From assembly GCA_049999725.1 (NCBI GenBank), contig JBNGIS010008568.1, positions 1 to 32,264 on the forward strand: 32,264 nucleotides of DNA. Reading direction: 5' to 3'. The notes under the pieces were generated by a model. It did not search any database and was not told the DNA's origin. It was given only the letters and a program-made list of their open reading frames with translations. This stretch comes from Haplomitrium mnioides (taxonomy: Eukaryota; Marchantiophyta; Haplomitriopsida; Calobryales). How positions within the stretch are numbered: the first letter of the stretch is position 1; each line of letters begins with the position of its first letter. Below are positions 1 through 11,100 of this stretch, in pieces. A program made the translations under genes and the position numbers.

Positions 1-215
1 GTGTAGTAGCTTGTGTTCCTTCTTTGTATGGCTTTGCAGTAGCGTATTTTTATTTTTTGTGTGGCTCTTGTCTTTGTGTAGTAGCTTGTTTTTCTTCTTT
101 GTCTACCTCTATTCTTTGTGTAGTAGCTTGTTTTACTTCTTGGTATGGCTCTTTTCTTTGTATGTTAGCTTTTTTCTTCTTCTTTGTATGACTATGTTCT
201 TTGTGTAGTAAACAA
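1..215. repeat. 42-bp minisatellite at the left edge, about 5 copies
   Basis: The core GTGTAGTAGCTTGT recurs at 1, 76 and 118, with degenerate copies near 35, 160 and 202. The later copies are spaced 42 bp apart. The plus strand is T-rich (TTCTTCTTTGTATGG between cores). Because 42 is divisible by three, one frame stays open for 65 codons and reads as a hydrophobic Phe/Leu/Ser repeat. I take that as a by-product of the repeat, not a gene. The array may extend beyond the window. Confidence 0.8.
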
Positions 216-667
216 CCATTACTTTGAACCAGGAATAAGCTACTCAAAATAGGAACTTTGTTTTTCTTATAAAAATGTAGTTTTCTAACTCAAAAAACAA
301 AGAAAAATGGGTTATGTTTCAAAAACAAAAATTGCATGAGTATTTTAGGTTCATTTTTTGTCGCTTTAACAAGCTTCATAGAGCAAGAATCAATTTCATT
401 ATGCGAAATTGAACGATATTCTTAATTTTATTGAAAATATTAGAAATCTCGAAAACGATGAAAAGTATAAAATTTGTAGTATGTTTTCACAAAAACTTGC
501 ATTTTTGATTGATTACACTTCAAAGCCCATAACTTAAAACATACATTAGAATACGTTTTTTTTTAATTAAGTTTGGTTGTACCAACTCTATACGCCAATA
601 GACATGGTGCTACTAAAAACTATTTTTTTGAAAACAAAATAGAAAACATGAGGAAAAAACCCGAGCA
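216..667. other. AT-rich stretch without recognisable features
   Basis: No coding frame, RNA gene or clear repeat is visible. The base composition is strongly A/T with homopolymer runs. Confidence 0.6.
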
Positions 668-1260
668 GACTAGAAGTCAAGGGAATGAGTTTGGAATCTG
701 AAGATATAATAACTAACAAAAACTAGTATTGCATGGATTTCAGAGCTCTATTTTCAAGTTCAAGTAAGAAAGAAGCTTTCTTTTGCAATTCAAAATCCAT
801 GCAAAGAAAGGTTAAAGTAGACATATTTTAAAAGGTTTCAACAATTCAAAATCTTTAATAATTCAAAGAATCATATACACAAAGGAGTCAGTTCAGATTC
901 AAAAAGTCTAGTGGCTTTACAGATTTACTTCAGAGTCTAAACATGCAGCATCTCCAAGTTTTGGACCAAAGTCTCCCAAACAAAGGTTTTGAGCTCTACA
1001 AGAGAGTCTTTGAGTGGTGTAGAATCTAAATTCTACATGGTAGTCTTTGTATGTAGAAGGTTTAGAGTTGTATATCAGTGTGAGTACATGTGGAAGGCTT
1101 CAACTTCCGCACCAAAGTCTATGCGCACATAGGAATTCGAGTTGGACATCTAAGCACTCGGCAACAAAGACTATGATGAACAAAGGTTTTGAGCTATGCA
1201 GTAGAGTCTATGCGCGCATGAGGTTTTGACTTGCGCATCAAAGTCTATGCAAGCATAGAG
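668..1260 (+). repeat. Dispersed repeat, copy L (inverted partner at 31500-32195)
   Basis: Read on the plus strand, this stretch aligns in order with the reverse complement of the right end of the window. Shared anchors include GACTAGAAGTCAAGGGAATG, TTGCATGGATTT, AAGGTTTCAACA, CATATACACAAA, CATCTCCAAGTTTT, GTCTTTGTATG and CAAAGTCTATGCGC. Divergence is substantial, with many substitutions and small indels. The family is unknown. No LTR ends, terminal inverted repeats or target duplications are evident. It is probably part of a larger old element, since similar phrases such as GCATAGGCTTTAGTA occur at 1420-1435 and 5700-5740. Confidence 0.75.
729..804. repeat. Palindromic module of the dispersed repeat, copy L
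   Basis: The arms TGCATGGATTT (730-740) and AAATCCATGCA (793-803) are perfect inverted complements. The interior contains a near-palindromic AAGAAGCTTTCTTT. The same arms bound the same module in the inverted partner at 32052-32129, so the hairpin is a conserved feature of the family. Confidence 0.7.
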
Positions 1261-2955
1261 CTGAGACTTTTAGATCTGAGTCTAGATAAACTTAAGGTTC
1301 TATTTTCTACATTGAACTCTAGTCATGTTTACAATTCCATTTTTTGAATCCAAGTCCAAGAGTAAAAAGGGTATGAACTATGCACACAAGAGGTTTCTAG
1401 TTTCCCTTTGGAATTCATACGTGCATAGGCTTTAGTACTCCATATACCCATGGGCTTTTGCATTCCAACCGTGCAAAGAGTTCTAAGTTTGGCTTCAGAG
1501 TGTGAATAAGGTTAAGAAGTTCAAACACACAAAGGTTTGTGAGCAATCATTAGGTAGGAATGAACATAGTAATGTTTTGATCTTGAATAGTGTGATGAAC
1601 AAAATAAAGATTATTATTTTTGTTTGAAGTACATTGACAATTTTAAAGAGTCTATAAACCATAATAAACAAAAAGTGGTGGGTTGTCTATACTTTTTGAA
1701 ATATATCCATTGCCACTAGACTTGAGTGTCTAGAGAACAATAAGCTTGTTATTATAGTAGTCTAGCAATTTTCTCCCAAAAAATAATAGGAATTTTAGCA
1801 CTTTGAAAAAAACCCCGAAAGAGAGGTTGGAGCTCCATGATTTAAAAATGACATAATCTTAACACTAAACTTCAACATGCTAAAGTATTTGTGACCTTTA
1901 CATTGAAACTCTTGACCATCAATATGTTGTATAAGTTAGTGATCTCTACAACAAAACTTCCAACTGTCAATATGTAGTCTAAATTAGCAATCTTCGTAGC
2001 AAACCTCCCTCAGTTGCTTTAGAAGTTTTCCGACACTATTTCTCATAATGTCATTCTGTCCAATAGTTCTACTTGCTTTTCACTATTACTCTGAATGCAA
2101 TTATCTCCAATAGTTCTACTTGTTTTTACAAAAAGAATGGATCTATTTGCCATTCCTTGATTGTGTGCTTAGGCTTGACAAAACATTTCCTGTCTCCACT
2201 ATGTGCATTACCATATTGGACAGAACCCACATCACTATCATGATCAGGACTATAACAATTTTCTAGAAATCGCCTCTTTAGCTCACTTTGGAAGAGACAG
2301 TTTGGGCTTGGCAACACTAGTCTACCAAAGATAAGTTCCGCTTGACAACACTTATCCACCACAATGAATAGTGTCCATATATTAACCCACATGCTCATGT
2401 AGTTGCACTATATAACTTGAAATAGATTATGCTCTTTGTAGGACCACGCACATGTAGTCAATGAAATTCATTCATGCATATAGCTAACACACGGTTGCCA
2501 AAAAAATGCCTTCACAAATCCATAGAAGAGGGAGTATTAATAGTTCCAATTTTGTCCAATAGGAATTCCATGCACCAAAGTGATTGTGATTCACTGGTGA
2601 AATCTCTCAACACTCTTGTCATCTTTCATTCTTTTTCAACCATGTATTTTAGGTGGGATCATTTTTCTAGAATTCACCCTACATCCCCAACCACCCTTTG
2701 TTGATGTAGTAAGAAGGAGAAGCAAAATAGATATGACCCTAGAGGTCCAACAAATTCATCATCGAGACCCTCCACCAAACTCTTCATTAGGTTGTTGATG
2801 GAAAGTTTCAAAAGAAACACCCTCTTTGGGATTTTCTTATCAAAAAAACATTAGAAAAATCCAAAAGAATTGCTGCTTACATCTTGAAAAAATGCACCAA
2901 AACAAGGAATAGGAATCAAGACAATAGTGCATAATTCCTACGTATAAGGATCCAA
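1261..2955. other. Non-coding stretch, no supported gene
   Basis: Only short, unrelated open frames occur (for example 90 codons on the minus strand at 2126-2398 and 76 on the plus at 2474-2704). None has a domain signature I recognise. Phrases at 1380-1500 (CATACGTGCATAGGCTTTAG) resemble the dispersed repeat just upstream, so part of this is probably decayed repeat. Confidence 0.5.
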
Positions 2956-2979
2956 AGAGCCCATGTGCGCATGGGCTCT
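2956..2979. repeat. Perfect 10-bp inverted repeat with 4-base loop
   Basis: The arms AGAGCCCATG (2956-2965) and CATGGGCTCT (2970-2979) flank the loop TGCG. The stem is perfect. It lies about 170 bp before a much larger hairpin. Function is unknown. It is not followed by a T-run typical of a terminator. Confidence 0.75.
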
Positions 2980-3100
2980 CGAAGACCTAACTCTAAACCC
3001 CGTGCAAGCATTGGCTTCCGGATAAACCATTGTTATACCATTCCATGTAGATTTCTATTTTTAGACATTTTGAGTTTTTTTTTGTCTTTTTGTGCCTTAG

Positions 3101-3109
3101 TATATAAAG
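3101..3109 (+). promoter_or_regulatory. Possible TATA box upstream of the long hairpin
   Basis: TATATAAAG lies about 40 bp before the outer end of the 316-bp hairpin. The spacing would let a Pol II transcript include the hairpin. The motif is common by chance in AT-rich DNA, and no transcript evidence is available. It could also be the TATA box of a decayed LTR. Confidence 0.3.
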
Positions 3110-3120
3110 CCATGTACTCT

Positions 3121-3143
3121 CATCGAAAGGTTATCTTTCGATG
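3121..3143. repeat. Small 9-bp inverted repeat
   Basis: CATCGAAAG (3121-3129) and CTTTCGATG (3135-3143) are perfect complements separated by five bases. It directly precedes the long hairpin and may belong to the same fold-back element or decayed LTR. Confidence 0.65.
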
Positions 3144-3148
3144 TCTAC

Positions 3149-3464
3149 TAATTTTATGAACAAAGAAGAGAGCTAAGGTATTGCAGCTCTTGGAGAAGTG
3201 TGGATTCCGTGTGAGCAAAGGTGCGTTGGTTCTGATATTGGAAAATCAACACTTGGAATTTCTTCGAGAAGGTATTTTTGAGCAATGTGTATGTGCGAAA
3301 CACGAGAAGCCTATGCGAGTATACACATCGCTCAAAAATACCTTCTCGAAGAAATTCTAAGTGTTGATCTTCTGATATCAGAACCAATGCACGTTTGCTC
3401 ACATGGAATCCACACTTCTCTAAGAGCTGCAATACCTTAGCTCTCTTCTTCATTCATACAATTA
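3149..3464. repeat. 316-bp near-perfect hairpin (fold-back element or hairpin-RNA locus)
   Basis: The left arm (3149-3292) and right arm (3321-3464) are reverse complements around a 28-base loop (3293-3320). Over the best 129 bp I count nine substitutions, about 93% identity. In a plus-strand RNA, six of the nine differences would be G:U or U:G wobble pairs, leaving three true mismatches. A 99-codon minus-strand frame runs through the structure, but it is a by-product of the symmetry. Candidates are a young fold-back transposon or MITE, two copies of a repeat joined head to head, or a precursor of small RNAs. No target duplication was recognised. Confidence 0.85.
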
Positions 3465-5639
3465 CGCGTATAGGGTCACTGTTCGCTGAAATTTTGGGGA
3501 GGCTTGTGGCGCAATATATTCGGCATTTTTGAAGCACGGTTGTTCTCTCAAAGATTTCCATACCTCACTAATATAGACCTTACAATGGCTTGCATACAAA
3601 GTGTGCAACGCTCCACTCCAACTGTTTTAACACTTCCACTCATGATATTGCATTTTTTCCTACTTTGCAAAGAGCCTTTCTCTACAAATTATTGCAATTT
3701 CATGATGCTACAATGACAGATGCATGAAGTCTCCTACACAATCTAGGCAATTTTCTTTCACATATCGCTTGAAAGAACAATCTCTAGACTAAGTTTTATT
3801 CTTTGAATGTTAACTCTGCCAAACCTTTCAAGCAGATCTGAAGGTTGAAAATTTATAGGATGATAAGGTCACACTAAGTGTTTGCATGTCTTGCGCAGAA
3901 GTTCATGCATTTTATTCTGATTATAGCGCAATACATTCTTTGATGAGTCCCATGACTATTCTATAGTAGATAGAGCAATATTGTTGTGCACTTGATGGTA
4001 GTTTTGAATGTTGTTGCTTAAATTGTCACATGGAAGTTTACTTTGCCAATGCAATTGCTGCTTTGAAATGTGTGTTTTCTCATATTCACATCTTGCCAAT
4101 TGATGATGAACAGTTTAAGTTTTCCTCATTGTTCACTCTTTAGTCGTCCACTTTGGCACATTGTTACTTTGTTACGCTATGCTTAATAAGAGTAAATTTG
4201 AGGCTTACAAGAATTTATGTCCAAGAGTTTTTATGTCAGAGCAATTAAAATAATTTAATTATGTATTTGGACTATTCCCTCTCTCTACCTATTCCATTGT
4301 AGTTCTTCATCAAAAAGTGTCTTCTTAATTCAGTTTGGGGTGAAGAGAGAGGGGGATTGCTTCCCGCGGGGCTTCACTTGGACCAAACCATTGCTCACCT
4401 CCTTCTATTCTTTCATCTTTAAGTGCTTGAATACATTCCCACGTTCTCTTCCAAGTTCCTTGATGAAAGATGAGCCAAGTGGCATTGCAGAACAAAGTCT
4501 TTGATGACACGAGCTCTTGTAACGTGACATGGATGGGAGAAGGAAGAAGGTCTTTCCAGCTTTCACCTTATTTATGCCCTTTTCATTCCAGCCTTTGTCT
4601 CAATCACTCCCCTCCAACCATTCTTTGTTCAAGACTCTTCAATGCTCTTTGCTTTACTAATGATCAAGATTAAAATGCTCGCGCCATGCAGAAAGCACAT
4701 GCAAGCGTCCTTAGTTGGATTTGTGTTGCAATACTTTCTTGTGTTGTCTACGTCTTATTGCTTACATATCACAATAATTCTGCTCAACCACGTGACGTGC
4801 TCACCTACTTCCAGACTATGTGGTTCTACCAATCTACTTGCCTCTGCTTGAATCTTCCACATGCAAGGAAGGGTGATAGGTGACAAAATAGGTACCATCA
4901 AGGAGTTGTTTTGACCGATAGCTGAGTAAGATTTCCTTCCACTAACATACAATCTCTAATGTTCTATCATCATGAGTTACCTATAGTTGTAAGGAGATTT
5001 AATCGATTTGCAAATTTGATAGGGCTTGGAAGTAAGCATGTTGCTTGGTGTGGACAAATTTCCCAATGCTCAATCTCGTCAACGCATTTCAAATGCATCC
5101 ATCCCTCCCCCTCCTTTGCTTATTGTGGAAAATCTCTTGTAATAAATTTACTTTGTTCATTCAAACATGTGTAAAATACAATATTACTAGATATTTAACT
5201 ACATTTCTATAATAGGGTGTCCATTTATGTCATTTACTTTACAAATCATTTACAATTACATATGAGAGTTATACACAAGTCTACATGGCCAAATTCAAGA
5301 CTTCATTTACTAACTTGGTGCATACTGTCTCCATGTCCCCAACCAACAAACCCTTTCTTTGTTTGTTTGGTTGGGTTTTGTTGGTTTCTACAATGGATAT
5401 TTCCTACCATCAACTATCACACAACTACCCGAAGAAAGCACACTACCTCTCTTCTTTGTTTGAGTAGTTTTATATCACAAGATGATTGTTGCTCTTTATT
5501 TATAGCAATTCCATCTCTTGAATTGTTCTACATAGTAAAAATGCGTGAAAATGAAGTCATGTACATTAGCAAAAATGTCTTTAGTAGTCTAGTAAATGAA
5601 GTTTGAGGGAAAACAAACTATATAGCAATCTTAGACTTT
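3465..5639. other. Non-coding stretch, no supported gene
   Basis: The longest open frame is 129 codons (plus, 5217-5606). It has no recognisable domain and a biased, low-complexity composition. No tRNA, rRNA, LTR pair or tandem array is visible. It may be decayed repeat or the host sequence into which element A inserted. Confidence 0.5.
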
Positions 5640-5747
5640 ACTCATAGAAACCAACTTTACATTCGTCTACATAGGCATTAAGGCTCCGGTTCATAGTCCA
5701 TAGATGTATAGGCTTTAGCAATTCATGTGCAATGAGCTTTAGTAGTG
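5640..5747 (+). repeat. Fragment resembling the dispersed repeat family
   Basis: Phrases such as GTATAGGCTTTAGCAATTCA and the neighbouring ATAGTCCATAGATG resemble 1410-1450 (GCATAGGCTTTAGTACTCC). This is the immediate left flank of copia element A, so A probably inserted into sequence of that family. The match is short and diverged. Confidence 0.4.
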
Positions 5748-5981
5748 TGAGTTAAGATATAATGTTTATAGTAAGTATCTAAGCTTTATTAGATTAGTTA
5801 ATAAGATCACTAATCTAATTTCAATATAAGATTATATAGTTATAACTATATGTAAGCGATATGAGAAGAGTTGAAGATGAGATATATGAGTAAGAATATA
5901 TATGAGATGAGCGATTGAGTCTTGTATGATCTTTCTAACATATGATTTCTTCTCTACCTTGAATCTTTTCATCCTTTAACA
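5748..5981 (+). repeat. 5' LTR of element A
   Basis: The start (GTTAAGATATAATGTTTATA at 5751) matches the 3' LTR head at 13151. The end TTTAACA at 5981 is followed by a degraded copy of B's primer-binding site. Near the start is a perfect 10-bp inverted repeat, TTAGATTAGT and ACTAATCTAA, which is found again after element B. Length is about 234 bp. The exact first base is uncertain because the terminal TG is not clean (TGAGTTAAG here, TGTTAAG in the other copy). Confidence 0.7.
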
Positions 5982-5996
5982 CATTATAAACACAAG
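5982..5996 (+). promoter_or_regulatory. Degraded primer-binding site of element A
   Basis: CATTATAAACACAAG aligns base for base with CGTTATTAGCACGAC, the site next to element B's 5' LTR. It retains most positions, and several of the changes are G to A. Its position directly after the LTR end supports the LTR boundary. Confidence 0.55.
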
Positions 5997-8338
5997 AGAT
6001 TTAAAAGAATTTAAAAAAAAAATATTTTTAATTTCCGCGTAGTTTTATTTGAAAAAAAATTCTTCTTCTTTTATAGAGCTCCCTCTATAAATGTTTTTTT
6101 CAAATATCTTCACTATTTTTTTTCTTCTCCATAAAACATAAAATTAAAAATTTCTTGCTCATCAAAGGAGATTGACGATTCGAAAATAAGATTACTCAAG
6201 CCAATGGTTCATGTTTTCATAATTATGTCAACAATTTGAGGAACAAATTCCACATACACATATCACACATGGACCGTTGCATGGGACTCTTTGTGTTAAT
6301 GAGGGCAGGGTCCTTTTAACTATGTCTATCATCTTTGATATCAAGCCTATATGTGAAAGAAACGTGCAAAAAATATAAAAAATTTGAACCATGTTGCGAA
6401 GTAGATTGGCTTGCAAAAAAATGAAAGCTTGAAACTTGATACTTGACTATAGAAGCGAACAAAGTAAGAGCTACAAAATAAATTGAAAAGAATAAAATCG
6501 AACAAGGAACAAAAAGGAAGTTTAAGATCTATGACACTATCTAAGAAAATGATAAATTGAAGAAAGAACAACAACAAAAGCAATTGAAGAGGAAGTGCAG
6601 CACATTGACGATCTACTATTGGCGTGTCGAGTTACAAACTAATACTTGATCAACAACCAACATATTGAAGAAACTTGTAAAGAAAGAACAGAACGAAGAG
6701 TTGAAAATGGAAGCAGATTGATTACAGAAACATAGCAAAGAAAAAAGAGTTTGAGATCTATATCACCATCTAAGAAATCATGAATAAGTTGAAGAACCAA
6801 CACTGAAGAAAATAATAAGTTGATGATGTAGACTCTCTTTGGGGTGCAATAATAACACTCGATTGAGAGAAGCCAACATTGATCTATTAAAGGAGAATGC
6901 AAAACTCAAAGCAAAGTTGGAGGAGTCTTTTCAGGAGAGATTGAAATTAGTAGAGAATCGAATGTAAGGATATTCAAACATGATGAATAAGAGAACCCTA
7001 TTCGAAGAGCAATAGATGATGCTGTGAAGAAGAGTACCACTTGAATAACTCTGTCAAACAACAAATTTAAGAAACAGTAGTTGATACAAAGATATGAGCA
7101 TATCAAATTGAATCAGAAATTGAAATCGATGAGAAGAAGATGCTATAAAGAATAGCTACGCTTGCAGAAGACACATTCAAAGAGATCTGCTAAAGAGAAA
7201 ATATAAGAGAAAAATCTGAATAGTTGTCGAGCAAAATATGGACAATCACACAATGTAGTGGCTGAAGAAGATTGCAACAGAAGAGCTGAATGATGAACAA
7301 AAGATCAAAGAAGAAATCAGTGAGCTGCTTGATGTATTAAAACAAAGAATAACTAATAACCTATTCGTAAATCAATGGAGAAACAAATTCACCTCAAAGA
7401 AAACAAATGAGCTTGTTGAAGAAGCCCTAAGTCGACGAAGAACAACTAGACAAAGAAAAGCTCACGAAGAAGACATATACACCAAGAAGCATTGGATGCA
7501 GCAAACGCAGAGCTCATAAATGGATGAAACATGCTTGAAAGAAAGAGCAACAACATCATATCGAAGAAAAACAAATTTAAGTGAAGAGCAGATCAAAGAG
7601 AGCAAAAATCAAAGTAGAAAATAGCTTGAAGAAGCCTTGGTCAATAATAATTCAAAGAAGCAAACTTGAGTGTTCTAAACACAATTCTGGAGAAAAAAAA
7701 GAAACAAATATGAGTAGCTTGACGTTGAACATAGCAACTCGATGAAGAAGAAAGCAGCTCCATTAAGACCTAAGACTAGAAATGAATACTTGAACATTGC
7801 AACTCGACAAAAACTTGAAGTGTTGAACACTAATGAAATGTGGCTCAGTTCAATAGTTTGACAATCAATGCATATAGCATTCGACAAACTGAATTGCTTG
7901 AAAGAAAACACAATACACAATTATTTGAAATTGCAAGAGAACATAGTATCTTGCTGCAAGAGTAATTGTAATATATTGTTGGAGAAGTTAACCCAAAATT
8001 GAAGATTGAAGATATACAATTGAAGAATCTCAAGAAATTACAAAAAATACATAAGCATAATGATTAATTGAGCTTTGCTGAACATGGATTTGAGATCCAA
8101 TTGTTGCTGAGACACTCTAGAATTACAAATTGATGACTAGAAAATGCCAAATCAAGATTGATTTGTGACAACATACAAGTTCATATTCTGTCTACAAGAA
8201 ATATATAAGGGAAGATACACATCTCAAACAAATTTGAGATATTCTGAATACTGTTAATTAGAGATCAACTCAATTTTCAGCATTTGTTATTTTATATTTT
8301 GTGCATTAAATCGCTAAACCTTGAATCATAATACAATA
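5997..8338 (+). other. Leader of element A with remnants of coiled-coil-like coding sequence
   Basis: The leader is 2.3 kb, long for a copia element. From about 6400 to 8060 the plus strand is purine-rich and reads, in broken frames, as Lys/Glu/Leu-rich helical sequence. Examples are LLKENAKLKAKLEES near 6890 and IKEEISELLDVLKQRI near 7310. The latter is inside an 86-codon stretch (7259-7519) bounded by stops and lacking an ATG start. A stretch near 6519 (TCTATGACACTATCTAAGAA) recurs diverged near 6752, about 230 bp later, suggesting internal duplication. It may be a decayed extra frame or captured host sequence. No homologue is recognised. Confidence 0.45.
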
Positions 8339-9267
8339 ATGGAAAAGCTCAGCTTCAACCCATTGACCATAGATGGAGAGAATTACCTCTCTTTGTCATT
8401 GGATGTTGTAGCTCACCTTGTCTCTAAGGGATTATAGACAATAATTTTAACTGATGAAGAGATAAGTGCACAATACAAAGCACATGCACTGGTTTTTCTG
8501 AGGCATCACCTTAATGATCCTCTCAAACTCCAGTATCTTAATGAAAGTAATCCTAGAACTTTATGAGATCAACTAAAGAACAAGTTTGATCATACAAAGG
8601 CAATACATTTGCCAAAAGCCAAACACAATTGGGTAAATCTAAGAGTTCAAGGCTTTAATTCAATTTCTAAATACAATAGTGAACTATCGAGGATTATCTC
8701 ATAGCTCACTTTATCCAGGTAGCCTATTAATGATGAGGAATAGATAGAGAAGACTCTATCAACATTCCATCTGACCAACATGATTCTATCAGCACAATAT
8801 AGAAATATAAGATTCACATGATACTCAGAATTGATAGCTCATATGCTACTTGTTGAGAAGCATCAAGACTTTTATTGAAGAACTCTAAAGTGAGACCATC
8901 TAGCACATTGCTTATTTCTCAGCTTCTTGAAAATTTCTACACTTTACTTGCAATCAATAGAAGCACTTCCAGTAGAAGAGCCAACTACACAAGTGGAAGA
9001 CAAGCTTCCAAAAAGGGTAGATTCCCCACTGTAGGCCAAGGACAAGCGTTCAGGAAGAGGGGCAGAGGCCGAACTACACGTGGTTGTCCTTACACAAGAG
9101 GAAACAGAGGTGGCAGACCTCATCATGTGAATTGATCTGCACCAACTACAAGTCATCCTCCTACAACTATTGTATGTTTCAGATGTAGAACACATGGACA
9201 TATTCAGAAGAGGTGTAGAATCCATGCACATCTGGTTTCCTTATACAACTAGAGTAAGCAGAATGTT
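8339..9267 (+). pseudogene. gag: Gag pseudogene of element A
   Basis: Gag forms the virus-like particle and binds the RNA. From ATG at 8339 the sequence follows B's Gag, sharing LTIDGENY, DPLKLQYLNE, NWVNLRVQ, KYNSEL, IEKTLSTF and YSELIAHMLL. In-frame stops occur at 8435, 8564, 8702, 8720, 8741 and 8819. Five of them face Gln, Trp, Gln, Gln and Arg in B, as expected from C-to-T change on either strand. An Arg/Gly-rich RNA-binding tail is read near 9000-9130. The nucleocapsid zinc knuckle at 9174-9215 is intact as C-x2-C-x4-H-x4-C (CFRCRTHGHIQKRC). The 3' border with pol is approximate. Confidence 0.85.
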
Positions 9268-11100
9268 ATGCAACTAGAGACTCATGATACCATTTTGGAA
9301 AAGGAGGAGACCTTGAGTGACTACATTGAGAATGATGTAGATCTTGCAGAAAACCATATGATCACCTACAACTCTCAGATCCTTCCTCTTGAGGACAATA
9401 GAACTTGGATCATTGATAGTGGAAGTACTTATACAATCTTGAAATGCAGATCTTACTTCTCACATATTACACCATTGAGTCGACGGATGACGACAATCAT
9501 GGGGAGTAATAATTGTGAAGAAAGACATGGACCTGTGAAGATCATTTTACTGCAGGAATTAAGTCTGAATGTTAAATTTTCTATTTATACTGATAGTGCT
9601 ACTAGGAATTTGATAGGTTTTAAAGATATACGTGACAATGACCACTATATTCATATTAGTACTCGTAGAGATTAGGAAGTCTTACACATTTTGCAAAAGA
9701 CTCATGAGGGTATGATAATAAAAGGAAACATTGTTTGCTTACCCGTTTGGATTCTATGTCATGCAAATCCATACTTTTCATAGTGCTGCAATACACACTA
9801 ATCAGTTGGAGTTATGGCATAAACGTTTGCGACATCTGGGTTCTGCCATGTTTCATAAGATAATGAAAGTAACCCGAAATATTCCCACTAGCGCTAGCCC
9901 CCGATCAATCACGCAACCATGCAGCGTATGTTTTCAAGGGAAATTAGTCCTTCAATCTATGACATCCAAGACTATTATGGATATACCAAAATTTCTTGAA
10001 CAAATACATGCAAATATGTGTGGTCATATTGACCCACCGAGTGGCTCATTTTGATATTTTTTTGTTTATCATATGCGATTCATCAAAGTTGTCACAAGTC
10101 TCTTTGTTTTCTACATGAAATTTAGTCTTTACTAGAATTCTGGCACATATTCTAAAATTGAAAGCTCAATTTCTTGATAACCCGATCAAAATTGTAAGAG
10201 TAGACAATGTGGGAGAATTTACATTTAAGACTTTTGATGATTTTTTTATGACCACATGCATGGATATCCAATACTCGGTAGCGCATGTTCATTTCCGGAA
10301 TGGCATTGCTGGACGAGTAATACATAACATTCAAATGATTGCACAACTCATGCTACTACAAACCAAATTGCCAATTTCAGCTTGGGGTCATGTAGTATTT
10401 ACATGCTACATCATTATTGAAATATTAGCCATCATTATTTCATTTCTTGACTCCTTACCAGCTTGCCTTTGGGACTACTCCCAACTTATCTCACCTTTGA
10501 GTTTTTAGATGCCAAGTACTTGTACCTATTATGGGTCCAAAACGGACTAAGATGGGTCCTCAAATACAGATATATATATATAGGATATGACTCTTCTTTG
10601 ATTATACGCAATCTGGAACCATCCACAATAGATGTTTTTTAATCCAGATTTGCAGATTTCTATTTCTATGAAGACATTTTTCTGTCTTTATTTAAGGAAA
10701 AAATAAATTGTCCTCAATACCGAAAAAATTACAATGGGTGACATCATCCACTTTATAGATCGATTAAAGAACTAGGCAGTGTGAGGATGAAGTAAAGAGG
10801 TTATTATATTTAACTAAAACAGTCAAACAATTGCCTGACTTATTTAATGAGACTGCAAAGGTGACTAGATCACACATACATGTTAAAAATGTCCCTGCAC
10901 GTTTGCAAGAGTTGACAAAACCAACACAAAATCAGCCATCAAGGGTAAAGAGAGGACGCCCTTTAGGTGCCAAAGACTCTCAACCCCGTCAAAAATTTTT
11001 GACATAGAGGATATTACCCTCTGCAGATGTGCCATCATCATCTAGTGCGCAAGTACCTCTACCAATTGTTTCTTCTATAGAGATTCTAGAGAATGAAGAA
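9268..11100 (+). pseudogene. pol: Protease and integrase pseudogene of element A
   Basis: The protease active-site motif IIDSGS is at 9409-9426, the Asp codon at 9415. The pre-integrase zinc-binding region follows at 9731-10054 (LELWHKRLRHLG, then PCSVCFQG), with its His and Cys residues kept. In the integrase core the first catalytic Asp is lost in a frameshifted, stop-containing stretch near 10055-10140. The second is kept (VRVDNVGEF near 10196). The catalytic Glu is replaced by Gly (NGIAGRV where B has NGIAES). The C-terminal part (10511-11100) is broken into several frames but keeps echoes of B such as AKRGRPLG and the MGPQ segment. Confidence 0.85.

Noticed and set aside
11-247. Two overlapping small open frames at the left edge
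   Set aside because: Both are translations of the 42-bp minisatellite on opposite strands.
3154-3453. 99-codon minus-strand protein
   Set aside because: It exactly spans the hairpin, and its second half is encoded by the inverted copy of its first half. It shows no domain and is best explained by the inverted repeat.
5217-5606. 129-codon plus-strand open frame
   Set aside because: It has no recognisable domain, no conserved neighbour and a composition like translated AT-rich intergenic DNA. It was not strong enough to call a gene.
10567-10582. TA and GT microsatellites (10567-10582 and 11147-11158)
   Set aside because: They are very short and within a decayed element. No significance beyond ordinary slippage.
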